From positions 62,001 through 126,000 of the forward strand of contig NZ_BAER01000017.1 in NCBI RefSeq assembly GCF_000315055.1: a DNA stretch of 64,000 nucleotides, in the 5' to 3' direction. The notes beneath the pieces are model-generated. The model ran no database searches, was not told where the DNA came from, and saw only the letters and a program-made list of their open reading frames with translations. This DNA is from Paraglaciecola polaris LMG 21857. GTDB taxonomy: Bacteria > Pseudomonadota > Gammaproteobacteria > Enterobacterales > Alteromonadaceae. Shown here piece after piece: positions 18,000 through 26,818 of the stretch. The position numbers and the translations under genes were made by a program. How positions within the stretch are numbered: position 1 is the stretch's first letter; each line of letters opens with the position of its first letter.

Positions 18000-18011
18000 C
18001 CCTCGCTTAAT

Positions 18012-18040
18012 AAAGACTCAGGGTAACCCTGTGTCTTTTT
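18012..18040 (+). terminator. terminator of the M28 peptidase gene
   Basis: AAAGAC-CAGGG pairs with CCCTG-GTCTTT around a short TAA loop, with one T/T mismatch, and runs into five T. Confidence 0.8.
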
Positions 18041-18087
18041 CCCTCATTCCAACCTAGCGTTTATATCGCTACTGATTCAATACATAA

Positions 18088-18251
18088 GCAGGTTTTCATG
18101 CCTGCAAATGTGTTGGTTTTTTTTCCAACATTATATTGTTCAATTTTTTTGAACTTAAATATCAAAACATTCTAATTTTCTATTCGGCTATAAAGACCTA
18201 CATTTACCTCAACGGCGAAACGCTGATAAATAACAAAGCGAAATTCGCTTT
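18088..18251. promoter_or_regulatory. hairpin-rich leader upstream of doxX
   Basis: Four short perfect inverted repeats follow one another: GCAGG/CCTGC (18088-18105), TGTTGG/CCAACA with an eight-T loop (18111-18130), GTTCAA/TTGAAC (18138-18154) and AAAGCGAA/TTCGCTTT (18235-18251). The last lies 31 bases before the doxX start. They may be operators for the LysR regulator at 19522 or an RNA leader. Confidence 0.4.
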
Positions 18252-18281
18252 ACTACAATCAAATAAATTGAGGATAAAATC

Positions 18282-18731
18282 ATGAAAAATACCTTTATAG
18301 CAAAATTAATGTCTTCACGTGCTGGAATGGCCGCACTGGCGTTACGTATCCCTGTTGGCATTATATTTATCGCTCACGGGGCCCAAAAATTGTTTGGAGC
18401 GTTTGGCGGCTACGGATTAGAAGGTACTGGGCAATGGATGGCTTCCATTGGCTTAGAGCCGGGTTACACACTTGCATTAATGGCGGGTAGTGCTGAGTTT
18501 TTCGGTGGAATTGCCTTGTTACTAGGCTTGTTAACCCGTCCTGCGGCGGCCATTTTAGCCGTTACCATGATAGTGGCAATTTTTAGCGTACACATTAGTA
18601 ACGGTTTGTTCATGGCTAATAATGGTTACGAATACGCCTTAGCATTGCTTGCGGTGAGTGCTTCACTGATGTTTTCAGGTGCAGGTGCGCTATCTGTTGA
18701 CTCACATTTAGCCACACGTTTTTCTAAATAA
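18282..18731 (+). CDS. DoxX family membrane protein
   Basis: This 149-residue integral membrane protein has four predicted helices (LRIPVGIIFIAHGAQKLFG; LALMAGSAEFFGGIALLLGL; AAAILAVTMIVAIFSVHI; YEYALALLAVSASLMFSG). The HGAQKLFG segment in the first helix is typical of the DoxX/DoxD-like family. Members are linked to redox stress and thiosulfate:quinone chemistry, but most lack a proven reaction. It precedes a pirin gene by 25 bases, and a LysR gene follows; doxX-pirin pairs are common in proteobacteria and often respond to oxidative or quinone stress. Expression may be controlled from the hairpin-rich leader upstream. Confidence 0.88.
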   Translation: MKNTFIAKLMSSRAGMAALALRIPVGIIFIAHGAQKLFGAFGGYGLEGTGQWMASIGLEPGYTLALMAGSAEFFGGIALLLGLLTRPAAAILAVTMIVAIFSVHISNGLFMANNGYEYALALLAVSASLMFSGAGALSVDSHLATRFSK

Positions 18732-18756
18732 GCGGAATTTGATTAGGAGAAAGCGC

Positions 18757-19452
18757 ATGATTGATCTTCGTTTAGCCCATGAACGTGGCCAGGCAAACTT
18801 TGGCTGGCTCGATAGCAAACACACTTTTTCGTTCGGCTCATACCATGATGCCAAACACATGGGGTATTCAGCATTAAGAGTCATCAATGACGATAAAGTG
18901 GAACCCGGTGCTGGGTTTGGTACCCACGGCCACAAGGACATGGAAATTCTAAGTTATGTTACGCAAGGTGTTATTGCCCATAAAGATAGCATGGGAAACG
19001 TGAAACACTTACCAGTCGGAGAGTTTCAGCTCATGTCGGCTGGAAGCGGCATAACACACAGTGAATACAATGCCTCTGATACTGATGATTTAACCTTTTT
19101 GCAGATTTGGATCGTGCCGGATAGTCAGGGAGGTAAACCCGGTTACCAACAAAAAGACTTTGGACAAGCCCAAGGACTAACAAAGATCATGACGCAAACA
19201 GGCCAAGATGGCACACTAAAAGTTAAGCAAGACGCATCACTGAGCCAACTAATACTTGCTCCTGGGACAAGTTTGACACTGGCTATAGACAGCGAGCGCA
19301 ATACCTATATTCACCAAGTAGTTGGCGAAATAAACATTAACCAGCGGTGCTTGAAGCAAGGGGATGGTGCTAAAATCAATCAATTAACGACTTTGTTTCT
19401 GAGTAACCAAGGTGCACAAAGTGCTAGTGCGTTAGTATTTGATTTGCCTTAG
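18757..19452 (+). CDS. pirin family protein
   Basis: This 231-residue bicupin starts MIDLRLAHERGQANFGWLDS. The first cupin keeps the iron ligands His57 and His59 (FGTHGHKDMEILSYV), His101 and Glu103 (SGITHSEYN). Bacterial pirins of this type can act as quercetin dioxygenases or bind redox enzymes; the physiological role here is not known. An AGGAG lies eight bases before the ATG at 18757; an upstream in-frame TTG at 18739 overlaps that ribosome site and is not used. It forms an operon with doxX and ends at a strong terminator, so the following lysR is transcribed separately. Confidence 0.9.
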   Translation: MIDLRLAHERGQANFGWLDSKHTFSFGSYHDAKHMGYSALRVINDDKVEPGAGFGTHGHKDMEILSYVTQGVIAHKDSMGNVKHLPVGEFQLMSAGSGITHSEYNASDTDDLTFLQIWIVPDSQGGKPGYQQKDFGQAQGLTKIMTQTGQDGTLKVKQDASLSQLILAPGTSLTLAIDSERNTYIHQVVGEININQRCLKQGDGAKINQLTTLFLSNQGAQSASALVFDLP

Positions 19453-19471
19453 TTGCCTAGCTTCTGCATAC

Positions 19472-19506
19472 AACCGCACTGAAGGTACTTCAGTGCGGTT
19501 TTTTTT
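19472..19506 (+). terminator. terminator after pirin gene
   Basis: A perfect 13-bp stem (AACCGCACTGAAG with CTTCAGTGCGGTT) with a three-base loop is followed by a run of T. It ends 15 bases before the lysR start codon. Confidence 0.92.
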
Positions 19507-19521
19507 CTTAGGGATCATTTT

Positions 19522-20412
19522 ATGCGTCATGCAGTCACACTAGATGCACTTCGAGTATTAGAAGCAATAAATGCCAAAGGCAGCTTTGCCGCTGCAGCGG
19601 ACGCACTATTTAAAGTCCCATCAGCGTTAACATACACCATCAGTAAACTTGAAACGGATTTGGGTGTGGCACTTTTCGACCGCAAAGGCCAAAGGGCAAC
19701 CCTCACTCCTGCAGGAAAATTAGTGCTCGCAGAAGGCGTTGAGCTCCTTCAAGCAGCCAATTCGTTAGAAGAGCGCGTTCAACAATTAGAATCTGGCTGG
19801 GAAGCAAAGCTGATCATTGCTAAAGACACCGTCATCCCAGATGAGCCTTTGCTTGCGCTTATCGCCCAGTTTTGCCAATTGGACAAACACGTGGAGATAA
19901 CTGTTATTGAAGAAGCATTAGGAGGGGGTTGGGATGCCTTACAATCAAAACGGGCTGATATAGCACTTGGCGTAACAGGCGAGCTACCTAAAGGGCAATA
20001 TCACGTATCCCAGTTAGGTGAATTAGAATTTGTGTTTGTCGTCAGCGCTTCTCACCCTTTAGCCAATTTTATTGGCTTAATTGAAGGTCACCATATCCGC
20101 CAATTCCCCTACGTGGTCGTTGCAGATAGTTCTCGTAATTTACCCGGTCGTTCAAGCGGACTATTCGATAACAAACAGTTAATTCGCGTTAGCAGCATGC
20201 TCAGTAAAGCGAAAGCCCAAGTGGCCGGAGTAGGTGTTGGTTTTCTCCCTTTACATATCGCCAAACCATATTTAGATAATGGCACATTAATCGCTAAAGC
20301 TACGTCGTTACCCAGGCCACCTATTCCTTTATATTTCGCTAAAGAAAAATCAAAAACAGGTAAGGCTACCCAGTGGTTTTGGCAAAAAATCAGTCAACAA
20401 CAGTGGTTGTAG
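19522..20412 (+). CDS. LysR family transcriptional regulator
   Basis: This 296-residue protein has an N-terminal winged helix-turn-helix (LDALRVLEAINAKGSFAAAA, then LFKVPSALTYTISKLETDLG) and a periplasmic-binding-like effector domain from about 90 to 290. It follows the doxX-pirin operon in the same direction, so that operon is its likely target. The gene starts 15 bases after the pirin terminator, which leaves little room for a promoter; some read-through or a promoter overlapping the hairpin must supply transcripts. Effector unknown. Confidence 0.92.
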   Translation: MRHAVTLDALRVLEAINAKGSFAAAADALFKVPSALTYTISKLETDLGVALFDRKGQRATLTPAGKLVLAEGVELLQAANSLEERVQQLESGWEAKLIIAKDTVIPDEPLLALIAQFCQLDKHVEITVIEEALGGGWDALQSKRADIALGVTGELPKGQYHVSQLGELEFVFVVSASHPLANFIGLIEGHHIRQFPYVVVADSSRNLPGRSSGLFDNKQLIRVSSMLSKAKAQVAGVGVGFLPLHIAKPYLDNGTLIAKATSLPRPPIPLYFAKEKSKTGKATQWFWQKISQQQWL

Positions 20413-20460
20413 TATCGTCGGAAATATTTAAATCTGAGATTCAATAACAAAGATGAATAA

Positions 20461-20484
20461 AGCAGGGAGCTGATGCTCCCTGCT
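20461..20484. terminator. terminator between convergent lysR and curA-like genes
   Basis: A perfect 10-bp stem AGCAGGGAGC / GCTCCCTGCT with a TGAT loop. T-runs on either side are weak, so it may act as a two-way terminator of moderate strength. Confidence 0.65.
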
Positions 20485-20493
20485 CGTAACGTT

Positions 20494-21492
20494 TTAAAGC
20501 TTAACCATTAACTTACCCTTGTTACCTCCGGTCAACAGCATGTTTAAGCCGTCAACCGCTGATGGCAAACCATCAAGAACGTGGGCCCGGTATTTGATTT
20601 GGCCTTTCATCACGTAAGGGGTTAACTTTGCAAGTAACTCAGGCACTTGAGCATAATGATCAGGCATAGTGAAGCCTTGGATCATTAAACGCTTTTTAAT
20701 AATTGGGATCCAGTTCGGCCCAGCGCTAGGCTCTGACGACGCGTAATCTGAAATCATACCGCACACCGCGACACGACCATGTGCATTCATATGTTCAAAA
20801 ATATGCTGTTGTATTGTTCCGCCAGTATTTTCAAAGAATATATCTACACCGTTTACAGCAAGCTCAGTGAGTTTGGCATTCACATCATCAGTTTTATAAT
20901 TAATTGCCCCATCAAAGCCCAGTTCGTTTACCAGCCATTGACACTTATCATCGGAACCAGCCACACCGATAACGGTTAAACCATCTGCTTTTGCCAATTG
21001 CCCGACGATAGAACCTACTGAGCCTGCCGCACCACTGACGACTATGGTTTCGCCAGATTTAGGTTTTGCAACACCGTACAACCCTTGTGTTGCGGTCAAC
21101 CCAGGTAACGCAAAAACAGACAATGCTTGTTCCTCATCCACACCGGCAGGTAATTTATTTAGCCCCTGACCACTGCTAACAAAATACTCGGTCCAGCCCG
21201 TCATACCCATAACGCGATCACCTACCGCAAAATCTGGATGGTTGCTGTCGACGACTTCGCCTGTGCCTGAAGAACGCATTACATCTCCTAAGGCAACTGG
21301 CGGGATGTAGCTCTTGGTATCTGAACTCATCCAACCAATCATCGCAGGATCGAGGGACATATACGTTTGCTTAACAACAATTTCGCCTGGACCAGCACTC
21401 GGCAGTGCTTTTTGTACGACTTCGAAAGTTGATGCTGGTATTGGCCCTGGCTCAGGACGCTGTTTTAAATTAATTGCGGTGTAGGTTGTCAT
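20494..21492 (-). CDS. NADP-dependent oxidoreductase (CurA/leukotriene B4 dehydrogenase type)
   Basis: This 332-residue zinc-free medium-chain dehydrogenase/reductase starts with the family's NLKQRPEPGPIPASTFEV segment. The nucleotide-binding motif is GAAGSVGSIVGQLAK at about 154-168, and the C-terminal FTMPDHYAQVPELL region is typical. Such enzymes reduce the double bond of enones (curcumin, 2-alkenals, quinones) using NADPH. A GGAG ribosome site lies seven bases before the ATG. It is divergent from a LysR gene at 21646, which is its likely regulator; the operator candidate is the palindrome at 21604-21624. Function as enone/aldehyde detoxification is inferred from the family. Confidence 0.9.
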   Translation of the reverse strand: MTTYTAINLKQRPEPGPIPASTFEVVQKALPSAGPGEIVVKQTYMSLDPAMIGWMSSDTKSYIPPVALGDVMRSSGTGEVVDSNHPDFAVGDRVMGMTGWTEYFVSSGQGLNKLPAGVDEEQALSVFALPGLTATQGLYGVAKPKSGETIVVSGAAGSVGSIVGQLAKADGLTVIGVAGSDDKCQWLVNELGFDGAINYKTDDVNAKLTELAVNGVDIFFENTGGTIQQHIFEHMNAHGRVAVCGMISDYASSEPSAGPNWIPIIKKRLMIQGFTMPDHYAQVPELLAKLTPYVMKGQIKYRAHVLDGLPSAVDGLNMLLTGGNKGKLMVKL

Positions 21493-21603
21493 TGGCTATC
21501 TCCATTTGGTGTTAAATATTAAGCGTACTTTCACTGATTTTTCAGTGCTAATTATAATATTAAGGCTATTTTTGCTAAGATAACCCCCCAACAAAGCCAA
21601 TCT

Positions 21604-21624
21604 TTATTGTCTTTTAGACAATAA
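21604..21624. promoter_or_regulatory. LysR-type operator in the curA-like/lysR divergent region
   Basis: TTATTGTC and GACAATAA form a perfect 8-bp inverted repeat with a five-base centre and contain the T-N11-A pattern of LysR-type binding sites. It lies 21 bases before the lysR start, suited to autoregulation and control of the divergent gene. Confidence 0.55.
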
Positions 21625-21645
21625 TAAAACACTTATTGAAGATAA

Positions 21646-22554
21646 ATGGACCAACTACGCGCTATCCGATATTTTTGTAAAGTTGTGGAGACAGGCAGTT
21701 TTACTCAAGCTGCGCTGTCATTCCATGTTCCACCATCTTCGTTATCACGGCGGGTCGCGGACTTAGAGCGAAGCCTTGGCGCAACCTTATTAAAGCGTTC
21801 GACCCGTGCGGTAAAGCTAACGGAAATTGGTCGCACTTATTACGCACAAGTAAACGATATATTACGTCAGCTCGAATTAAGTAATGATACGGTACGCAGC
21901 TATCAAACCGTACCCACTGGGAAATTGCGTATCAGCGCCATGGTTGAATTTGGCGAGCCTATGCTATTTCCATTGCTAGAAGAATTTAGCGAACGCTATC
22001 CACAGATTATTCTTGATGTGAGACTCAGTGATGAGTTAACGGCATTTTCACGGGATGATGTAGATATTGCAATACGCGGTGGATATGCCCCAAATGAAAG
22101 AGTTGTAGCGATTAAACTAATGGGCAATCAATTTGTTAATGTTGCGACCCAAGAATATCTTGCACGCTATGGAGTACCAAATTCACCGTTAGAATTAGCG
22201 AATCATTACGGGTTGTATTATCGTACACCTAATGGGCCGCTGCGTTGGGTAAGCGAAATAAACGGACAATGGCAAGATGTGTCTGCCCCACAAGTCGCCA
22301 TTTCTAACAACGGCAAATGGTTATTAAGTAAAGTTTTAGCGGGGCAAGGTATGATGATGGCTCCAAGATGGCTGCTAAAAGATTACTTATTATCAGGTGA
22401 ATTGAAGGAGCTCGTGTTCAACCCTGCTATAAATATTACCTCGAGCGACGATTTAGGCATCTATCTTTTGTACCAAAAGCAGCGCTACCTGGTCCCTAAA
22501 GTCAAAGCCGCAGTGGACTTTTTGGTAGCCCGGATAAAAAGTGCCCATCCTTAA
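21646..22554 (+). CDS. LysR family transcriptional regulator
   Basis: This 302-residue protein begins MDQLRAIRYFCKVVETGSFT, followed by the recognition helix region VPPSSLSRRVADLERSLGATLL. It then has a substrate-binding-like domain ending near residue 295. It resembles the group of LysR regulators that sit divergent to oxidoreductase genes and respond to electrophiles or quinones. Its neighbour on the other strand is the CurA-type reductase, with a palindromic operator candidate in between. The ATG at 21646 is the natural start for the family. Confidence 0.93.
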   Translation: MDQLRAIRYFCKVVETGSFTQAALSFHVPPSSLSRRVADLERSLGATLLKRSTRAVKLTEIGRTYYAQVNDILRQLELSNDTVRSYQTVPTGKLRISAMVEFGEPMLFPLLEEFSERYPQIILDVRLSDELTAFSRDDVDIAIRGGYAPNERVVAIKLMGNQFVNVATQEYLARYGVPNSPLELANHYGLYYRTPNGPLRWVSEINGQWQDVSAPQVAISNNGKWLLSKVLAGQGMMMAPRWLLKDYLLSGELKELVFNPAINITSSDDLGIYLLYQKQRYLVPKVKAAVDFLVARIKSAHP

Positions 22555-22570
22555 CACTGACATAAATGTG

Positions 22571-23767
22571 CTACTGGGCAATCTCCAACAAGCTTTTGAG
22601 TAATAAATCATCATTATAAAAAGGAGCACTGCGCATCGTCACTAAGTCTCGCTGAACAACATTTATTCCTAGCTCCCTAAGACGATCAAATGGGATCCCA
22701 CCTTGATAATATTTGCTGTTTACATCGAGTAAGATAGTGCTGATATATTGTGACGCCGCGAGCGGCTGTGGTGTATTTTTTCGCATATAACTTAACAAGG
22801 TCAAAACACAATCTTCTAGGCTCATACCAATTTGCTCAGGGTCGTTTCCTAAGTTGGGAATGTACACCTTGGGTTGAGGATTTCGACTAATCGCTTCTCC
22901 AACCCCTACCGGCAATAAATTGGCGATAATGCTAGTAAAAAAACTACCGGGTGGGTAACAAATTAAGTCCGCTTGCTCAATGTATCTGCGATTTTCAGGC
23001 TGCAAAAAACAATCTACGGCTTTAGGAGCGTTAGGATTGTCACATAAATACAGCTTAGTAATAGCACTGCGCAACGCCGGTGTTTCCTTTGCCGTTAGTC
23101 GATGTTGACCAACAATAGATTCACCGCTTTGCAAATACGCCGCGATATGCAGACTATCATTGACAATCGGCCTAACGACCCCTCGAATATCTAGCATTTG
23201 ATTAAAAAAATCGATGCCGCGCTGCAATGAATTTTCACGTGAGTATTCAGTATCAATGAACAACAAATTACCAATGCTTGCCCCCTTTAAATCAAACTCA
23301 CGGGGTAAACACCCTAGGACCAACGCTATTTTTCGACAGAAAATTCGCCTATGAGTATCACTTAATACCGCCACAAGAGGATCCTGCCCATCTGCCATTG
23401 ACTGGAGGTGTTCCCGAAGCGCCTGCGGGGATGCTATTGAACAAAGCCTATAGCTCAATAAACGTGCAATCACATCTTGTTCATGGGTTTTATTATGGCT
23501 AAGTGCCAGCAAGCGATTGCGTAAATCTCCCATTGCGGGCATCGAAAATTGCTCACGGATTTTGGCCGAGCTTCCGCCTGAATCAAATGGTGTAACAAGA
23601 TGAATGGAATTATGTGTCGCCTGTACAAGCGGCTGACAAAAACTACGTAATGCACTACCGCCACTAAAAAACAGTAGTTTCTTACCTAATTGTGGGGCGA
23701 ACTTCGTCGCATCTAACGCCTTAATTTTAGGCTGAAAATGTGATTGCGGATAAGGTTTAACACGCAT
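22571..23767 (-). CDS. CofD/YvcK-family protein (CofD-like)
   Basis: This 398-residue protein belongs to the CofD (2-phospho-L-lactate transferase)/YvcK superfamily. It has LLFFSGGSALR near the N-terminus as the nucleotide loop, VTPFDSGGSSAKIREQFSMP and MGDLRNRLLAL as the classic second block, and LICYPPGSFFTSIIANLLP late in the chain. It is longer than YvcK (about 310). Some databases label similar long proteins 'GAK system CofD-like', a set of unknown function usually found with ATP-grasp and HprK-like kinase genes; none of those are present here. Coenzyme F420 synthesis is not expected in this organism. I start at the ATG 23767; a GTG at 23779 is also possible. Confidence 0.8.
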   Translation of the reverse strand: MRVKPYPQSHFQPKIKALDATKFAPQLGKKLLFFSGGSALRSFCQPLVQATHNSIHLVTPFDSGGSSAKIREQFSMPAMGDLRNRLLALSHNKTHEQDVIARLLSYRLCSIASPQALREHLQSMADGQDPLVAVLSDTHRRIFCRKIALVLGCLPREFDLKGASIGNLLFIDTEYSRENSLQRGIDFFNQMLDIRGVVRPIVNDSLHIAAYLQSGESIVGQHRLTAKETPALRSAITKLYLCDNPNAPKAVDCFLQPENRRYIEQADLICYPPGSFFTSIIANLLPVGVGEAISRNPQPKVYIPNLGNDPEQIGMSLEDCVLTLLSYMRKNTPQPLAASQYISTILLDVNSKYYQGGIPFDRLRELGINVVQRDLVTMRSAPFYNDDLLLKSLLEIAQ

Positions 23768-23930
23768 GGATCTGCACACTCATATGGCTAATACAGCCCT
23801 AGAAATATAGTTTTTATTATGGGCAATAGATTACACCTTCAGCCGAAAAAACCAAGTAACAAGTTGTATCTCACTATCGAGTGCGTTTTTTTGCGCCTTT
23901 ATAGCAACATATTTGCTCTTGGCAATATGG

Positions 23931-24176
23931 TCAACTGGAAAAGGTAAGCAAGGTAAAATGTGGATTCGTCTCGAGTGCTCGCATAGCTATAATCGTATCC
24001 AGTGGCACAGATTCTAGCCGCTCAATGGTCTCGATAACTATACATTCTTGTTTGTGTGCATTGTATTTGGTATCACGCGCTACCCCTTCAATTCGGCTAT
24101 CGTTTTTTGTCAGCAACTCGACGCGCAACTTATAAAGGCAGGCAATTTCGATGTAATCTTGCTCAGCACATTTCAT
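23931..24176 (-). CDS. rof: Rho-binding antiterminator Rof
   Basis: This 81-residue protein is similar to E. coli Rof (YaeO): CAEQDYIEIACLYKLRVELL at the start, then a small beta-barrel with ECIVIETIERLESVPLDTI. Rof binds the transcription terminator Rho and blocks RNA loading. The ATG at 24176 is preceded by GGAG at a good distance; an upstream in-frame ATG at 24188 overlaps this ribosome site. It lies downstream of ffh on the same strand but is separated from it by a terminator, so it has its own promoter. Confidence 0.82.
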   Translation of the reverse strand: MKCAEQDYIEIACLYKLRVELLTKNDSRIEGVARDTKYNAHKQECIVIETIERLESVPLDTIIAMRALETNPHFTLLTFSS

Positions 24177-24245
24177 ATCATTCTCCATTACGAGTTGAAA
24201 AACATTTAACGCTATGTGATATTTTTGTGAATTTAGCTAGATAAC

Positions 24246-24275
24246 AAAAAAATGACCTATCTAGGTAGGCCATTT
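24246..24275 (-). terminator. terminator of ffh
   Basis: Read on the minus strand, AAATGGCCTA pairs with TAGGTCATTT with one mismatch, followed by a run of seven T. It lies between the ffh stop and rof. Confidence 0.8.
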
Positions 24276-24318
24276 CTATATTCATATTTTTGTGTTTAGC
24301 TTTTCACAAAACGACACA

Positions 24319-25695
24319 TTAACGAGGGGGAAACATACCGCCTGGGCCACCAGGAGGCATCATACCTTTCATATTGCGCATCATTTTTTTCATGCCGCCA
24401 CCTGACATTTTCTTCATCATTTTTTGCATCTGAGTAAACTGTTTCAATAAGCGGTTAACATCTTGAATTTGGGTACCCGAGCCCATGGCGATTCGACGTT
24501 TGCGAGACCCTTTAATCGTATCGGGTTTGCTGCGCTCAAGTGGTGTCATCGAATTGATAATGGCTTCCATTTGATTAAACGATTTATCATTGGCTTTGTC
24601 TTTAACCTGAGCGGTCATATTACCCATGCCCGGCAACTTATCCATCATAGACATCATGCCGCCCATGTTACGCATCTGCTCCAATTGCTCTTTGAAGTCT
24701 TGCAGATCAAACCCTTTACCTTTTTGTACTTTTTTAGCAAGGCGCTGTGCCTTGTCTTTATCAACTTTACGCTCGACTTCTTCGATTAGACTTAAAACGT
24801 CACCCATTCCAAGGATACGAGACGCCACGCGCTCAGGATGAAACGGCTCTAAGGCATCAACTTTTTCACCCATTCCCAAGAATTTAATCGGCTTACCGGT
24901 AATATGACGCACAGACAATGCCGCACCACCACGGGCGTCACCGTCAGTTTTTGTTAGAATAACACCGGTCAATGGCAACGCTTCGTTAAACGCTTTTGCC
25001 GTATTCGCAGCATCTTGTCCTGTCATGGCATCAACCACAAACAAGGTTTCAACCGGCTTGACCGCTTGGTGAAGAGCTTGTATTTCGCCCATCATTTCCG
25101 CGTCAATATGCAAACGACCAGCGGTATCAACTAACAAGACATCAAAAAATTGTTTACGAGCGTAATCGACCGCACTATTCACTATATCAATAGGCTTTTG
25201 TTCAATCGTCGATGGGAAGCATTCAACACCCACTTCTGTCGCCAACGTTTCAAGCTGTTTTATCGCGGCGGGACGATAAACATCAGCACTAACGACCAAT
25301 ACTTTCTTTTTCTCACGCTGAGTTAAATATAGCGCTAACTTGCCGACACTGGTGGTTTTACCCGCACCTTGTAAGCCCGCCATGAGTACAACAGCTGGCG
25401 GCTGAGCAGCTAAGTCTAAGCCTTCATTGGCCTGTCCCATGACAGATTCTAATTCAGCCTGGACTATTTTAATAAATACCTGGCCCGGATTAAGGCTTTT
25501 AGATACTTCTGTTCCGACGGCACGGTCTTTCACCTGGGTGATAAAACTTTTTACTACAGGCAACGCAACGTCAGCCTCGAGAAGTGCCATCCGTACTTCA
25601 CGTAACGTGTCTTTTATATTGTCTTCAGAGAGCCGGCCTCGCCCACTGATATCTTTGAGAGTTTTGCCTAAGCGTTCCGTTAAATTTTCAAACAT
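24319..25695 (-). CDS. ffh: signal recognition particle protein Ffh
   Basis: This 458-residue SRP54 GTPase targets inner-membrane proteins co-translationally with 4.5S RNA and FtsY. The N domain (1-85) is followed by the G domain with GLQGAGKTTSVGKLA as P-loop (about residue 107), DTAGRLHID (G3), TKTDGDARGG (G4) and GLGMGEK-like closing loop. The C-terminal M domain is very rich in methionine (MRNMGGMMSMMDKLPGMGNM, then QKMMKKMSGGGMKKMMRNMK) and contains the RNA-binding MGSGTQIQDVNRLLKQF region. Length is as usual. It is divergent from ypjD, an arrangement conserved in gammaproteobacteria. Confidence 0.98.
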   Translation of the reverse strand: MFENLTERLGKTLKDISGRGRLSEDNIKDTLREVRMALLEADVALPVVKSFITQVKDRAVGTEVSKSLNPGQVFIKIVQAELESVMGQANEGLDLAAQPPAVVLMAGLQGAGKTTSVGKLALYLTQREKKKVLVVSADVYRPAAIKQLETLATEVGVECFPSTIEQKPIDIVNSAVDYARKQFFDVLLVDTAGRLHIDAEMMGEIQALHQAVKPVETLFVVDAMTGQDAANTAKAFNEALPLTGVILTKTDGDARGGAALSVRHITGKPIKFLGMGEKVDALEPFHPERVASRILGMGDVLSLIEEVERKVDKDKAQRLAKKVQKGKGFDLQDFKEQLEQMRNMGGMMSMMDKLPGMGNMTAQVKDKANDKSFNQMEAIINSMTPLERSKPDTIKGSRKRRIAMGSGTQIQDVNRLLKQFTQMQKMMKKMSGGGMKKMMRNMKGMMPPGGPGGMFPPR

Positions 25696-25926
25696 AGCAA
25701 ATCGATACGATATTAATTTTAGATAACCTAATGATACCTAAAATCTGCGCAGATAAGAACCAAAGCAACACAACAAATAAAGTTAATGAGAATTATTGTT
25801 AAACACTAGGTATGGTAGGTCATTATAGTTATACTCAGTCGTCTTAGAGCGAGAGTCATCCGTGTGTTTTGCCCTTCGGCTCCGATCGTGAATTCGCCCA
25901 ATATAGTTGGAAATCGAGGTTAGATA

Positions 25927-26715
25927 ATGTTGTTAGGCTTAGTCTGTTTTTGCCTATATGCTGGCGCCGCCAGTGTAATTTTGTTGAAGTTTTTTGACCA
26001 TAAAGGTCCTAATCTTAAATTATCTTATTTGCTCGCGGTTATCGCATTAGCGTTACACGCATGGCTGTTGAACAGTGATATTTTTGTCAGTATGGGTGAA
26101 AATTTAAGTATGCTTAATGTGGCATCGCTGGTGGCCTGGTTAATTAGTTTAACCATGTTGTTAGCGGCATTTACCATGCCGAATACAATTTTGCTACCCG
26201 TAGTGTATTCATTTTCGGGTGTCATTATACTCCTTGACCTGTTTATTCCTGACGCACACATTATGCACATAGGCGTGCAACCTAAATTGATGATCCATAT
26301 TGGTTTAGCCTTATTTGCTTATGCTTGTTTAGGCATAGCCTTGCTATACGCGTTACAACTGGCGTATATCAATATGCGATTGAAAGAAAAAAAGGCCTCG
26401 CTGCTTCATTCGTCATTACCACCGTTAATGATGGTTGAAGGGATACTTTTTAAATTGCTAACGGTCGGCACAATACTATTAACCCTGTCCTTAATCAGTG
26501 GCTTTATGTTCTTAGAAAACATGTTTGCTCAAGGACAAGCACACAAAACGATACTATCTATTCTCGCATGGTTGGTGTTCAGCGTTGAGCTTTTCGGTCA
26601 TTTCAAATTCGGCTGGCGCGGAAAACCCATTATTTTCGCCACCATTCTAGGTTCGGTCTTGCTCAGTTTAGCCTATTTCGGTAGCCGATTTGTCAAAGAA
26701 ATAATTCTAAGCTGA
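25927..26715 (+). CDS. ypjD: inner-membrane protein of the YpjD/CcsA-like family
   Basis: This 262-residue integral membrane protein has about eight helices and belongs to the cytochrome c assembly (CcsA/ResC-like) family. It sits in the conserved place next to ffh and before the CorC-like gene, as ypjD does in E. coli. Family members with proven function carry haem for cytochrome c maturation, but YpjD itself has no settled role. The HIGLALFAYACLGIALLYALQ helix contains the His typical of the group. Start ATG at 25927 follows GAGGTTAG. Confidence 0.88.
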   Translation: MLLGLVCFCLYAGAASVILLKFFDHKGPNLKLSYLLAVIALALHAWLLNSDIFVSMGENLSMLNVASLVAWLISLTMLLAAFTMPNTILLPVVYSFSGVIILLDLFIPDAHIMHIGVQPKLMIHIGLALFAYACLGIALLYALQLAYINMRLKEKKASLLHSSLPPLMMVEGILFKLLTVGTILLTLSLISGFMFLENMFAQGQAHKTILSILAWLVFSVELFGHFKFGWRGKPIIFATILGSVLLSLAYFGSRFVKEIILS

Positions 26716-26818
26716 TCCTGCATTTATGCTCTACATATAGTAAAATAAGCCAACTTTGCTTGAAACAAGGGAAAATTACCCTTAAAGTTTCGCTTTAACA
26801 ACCTTTAGGGATCCCTAG

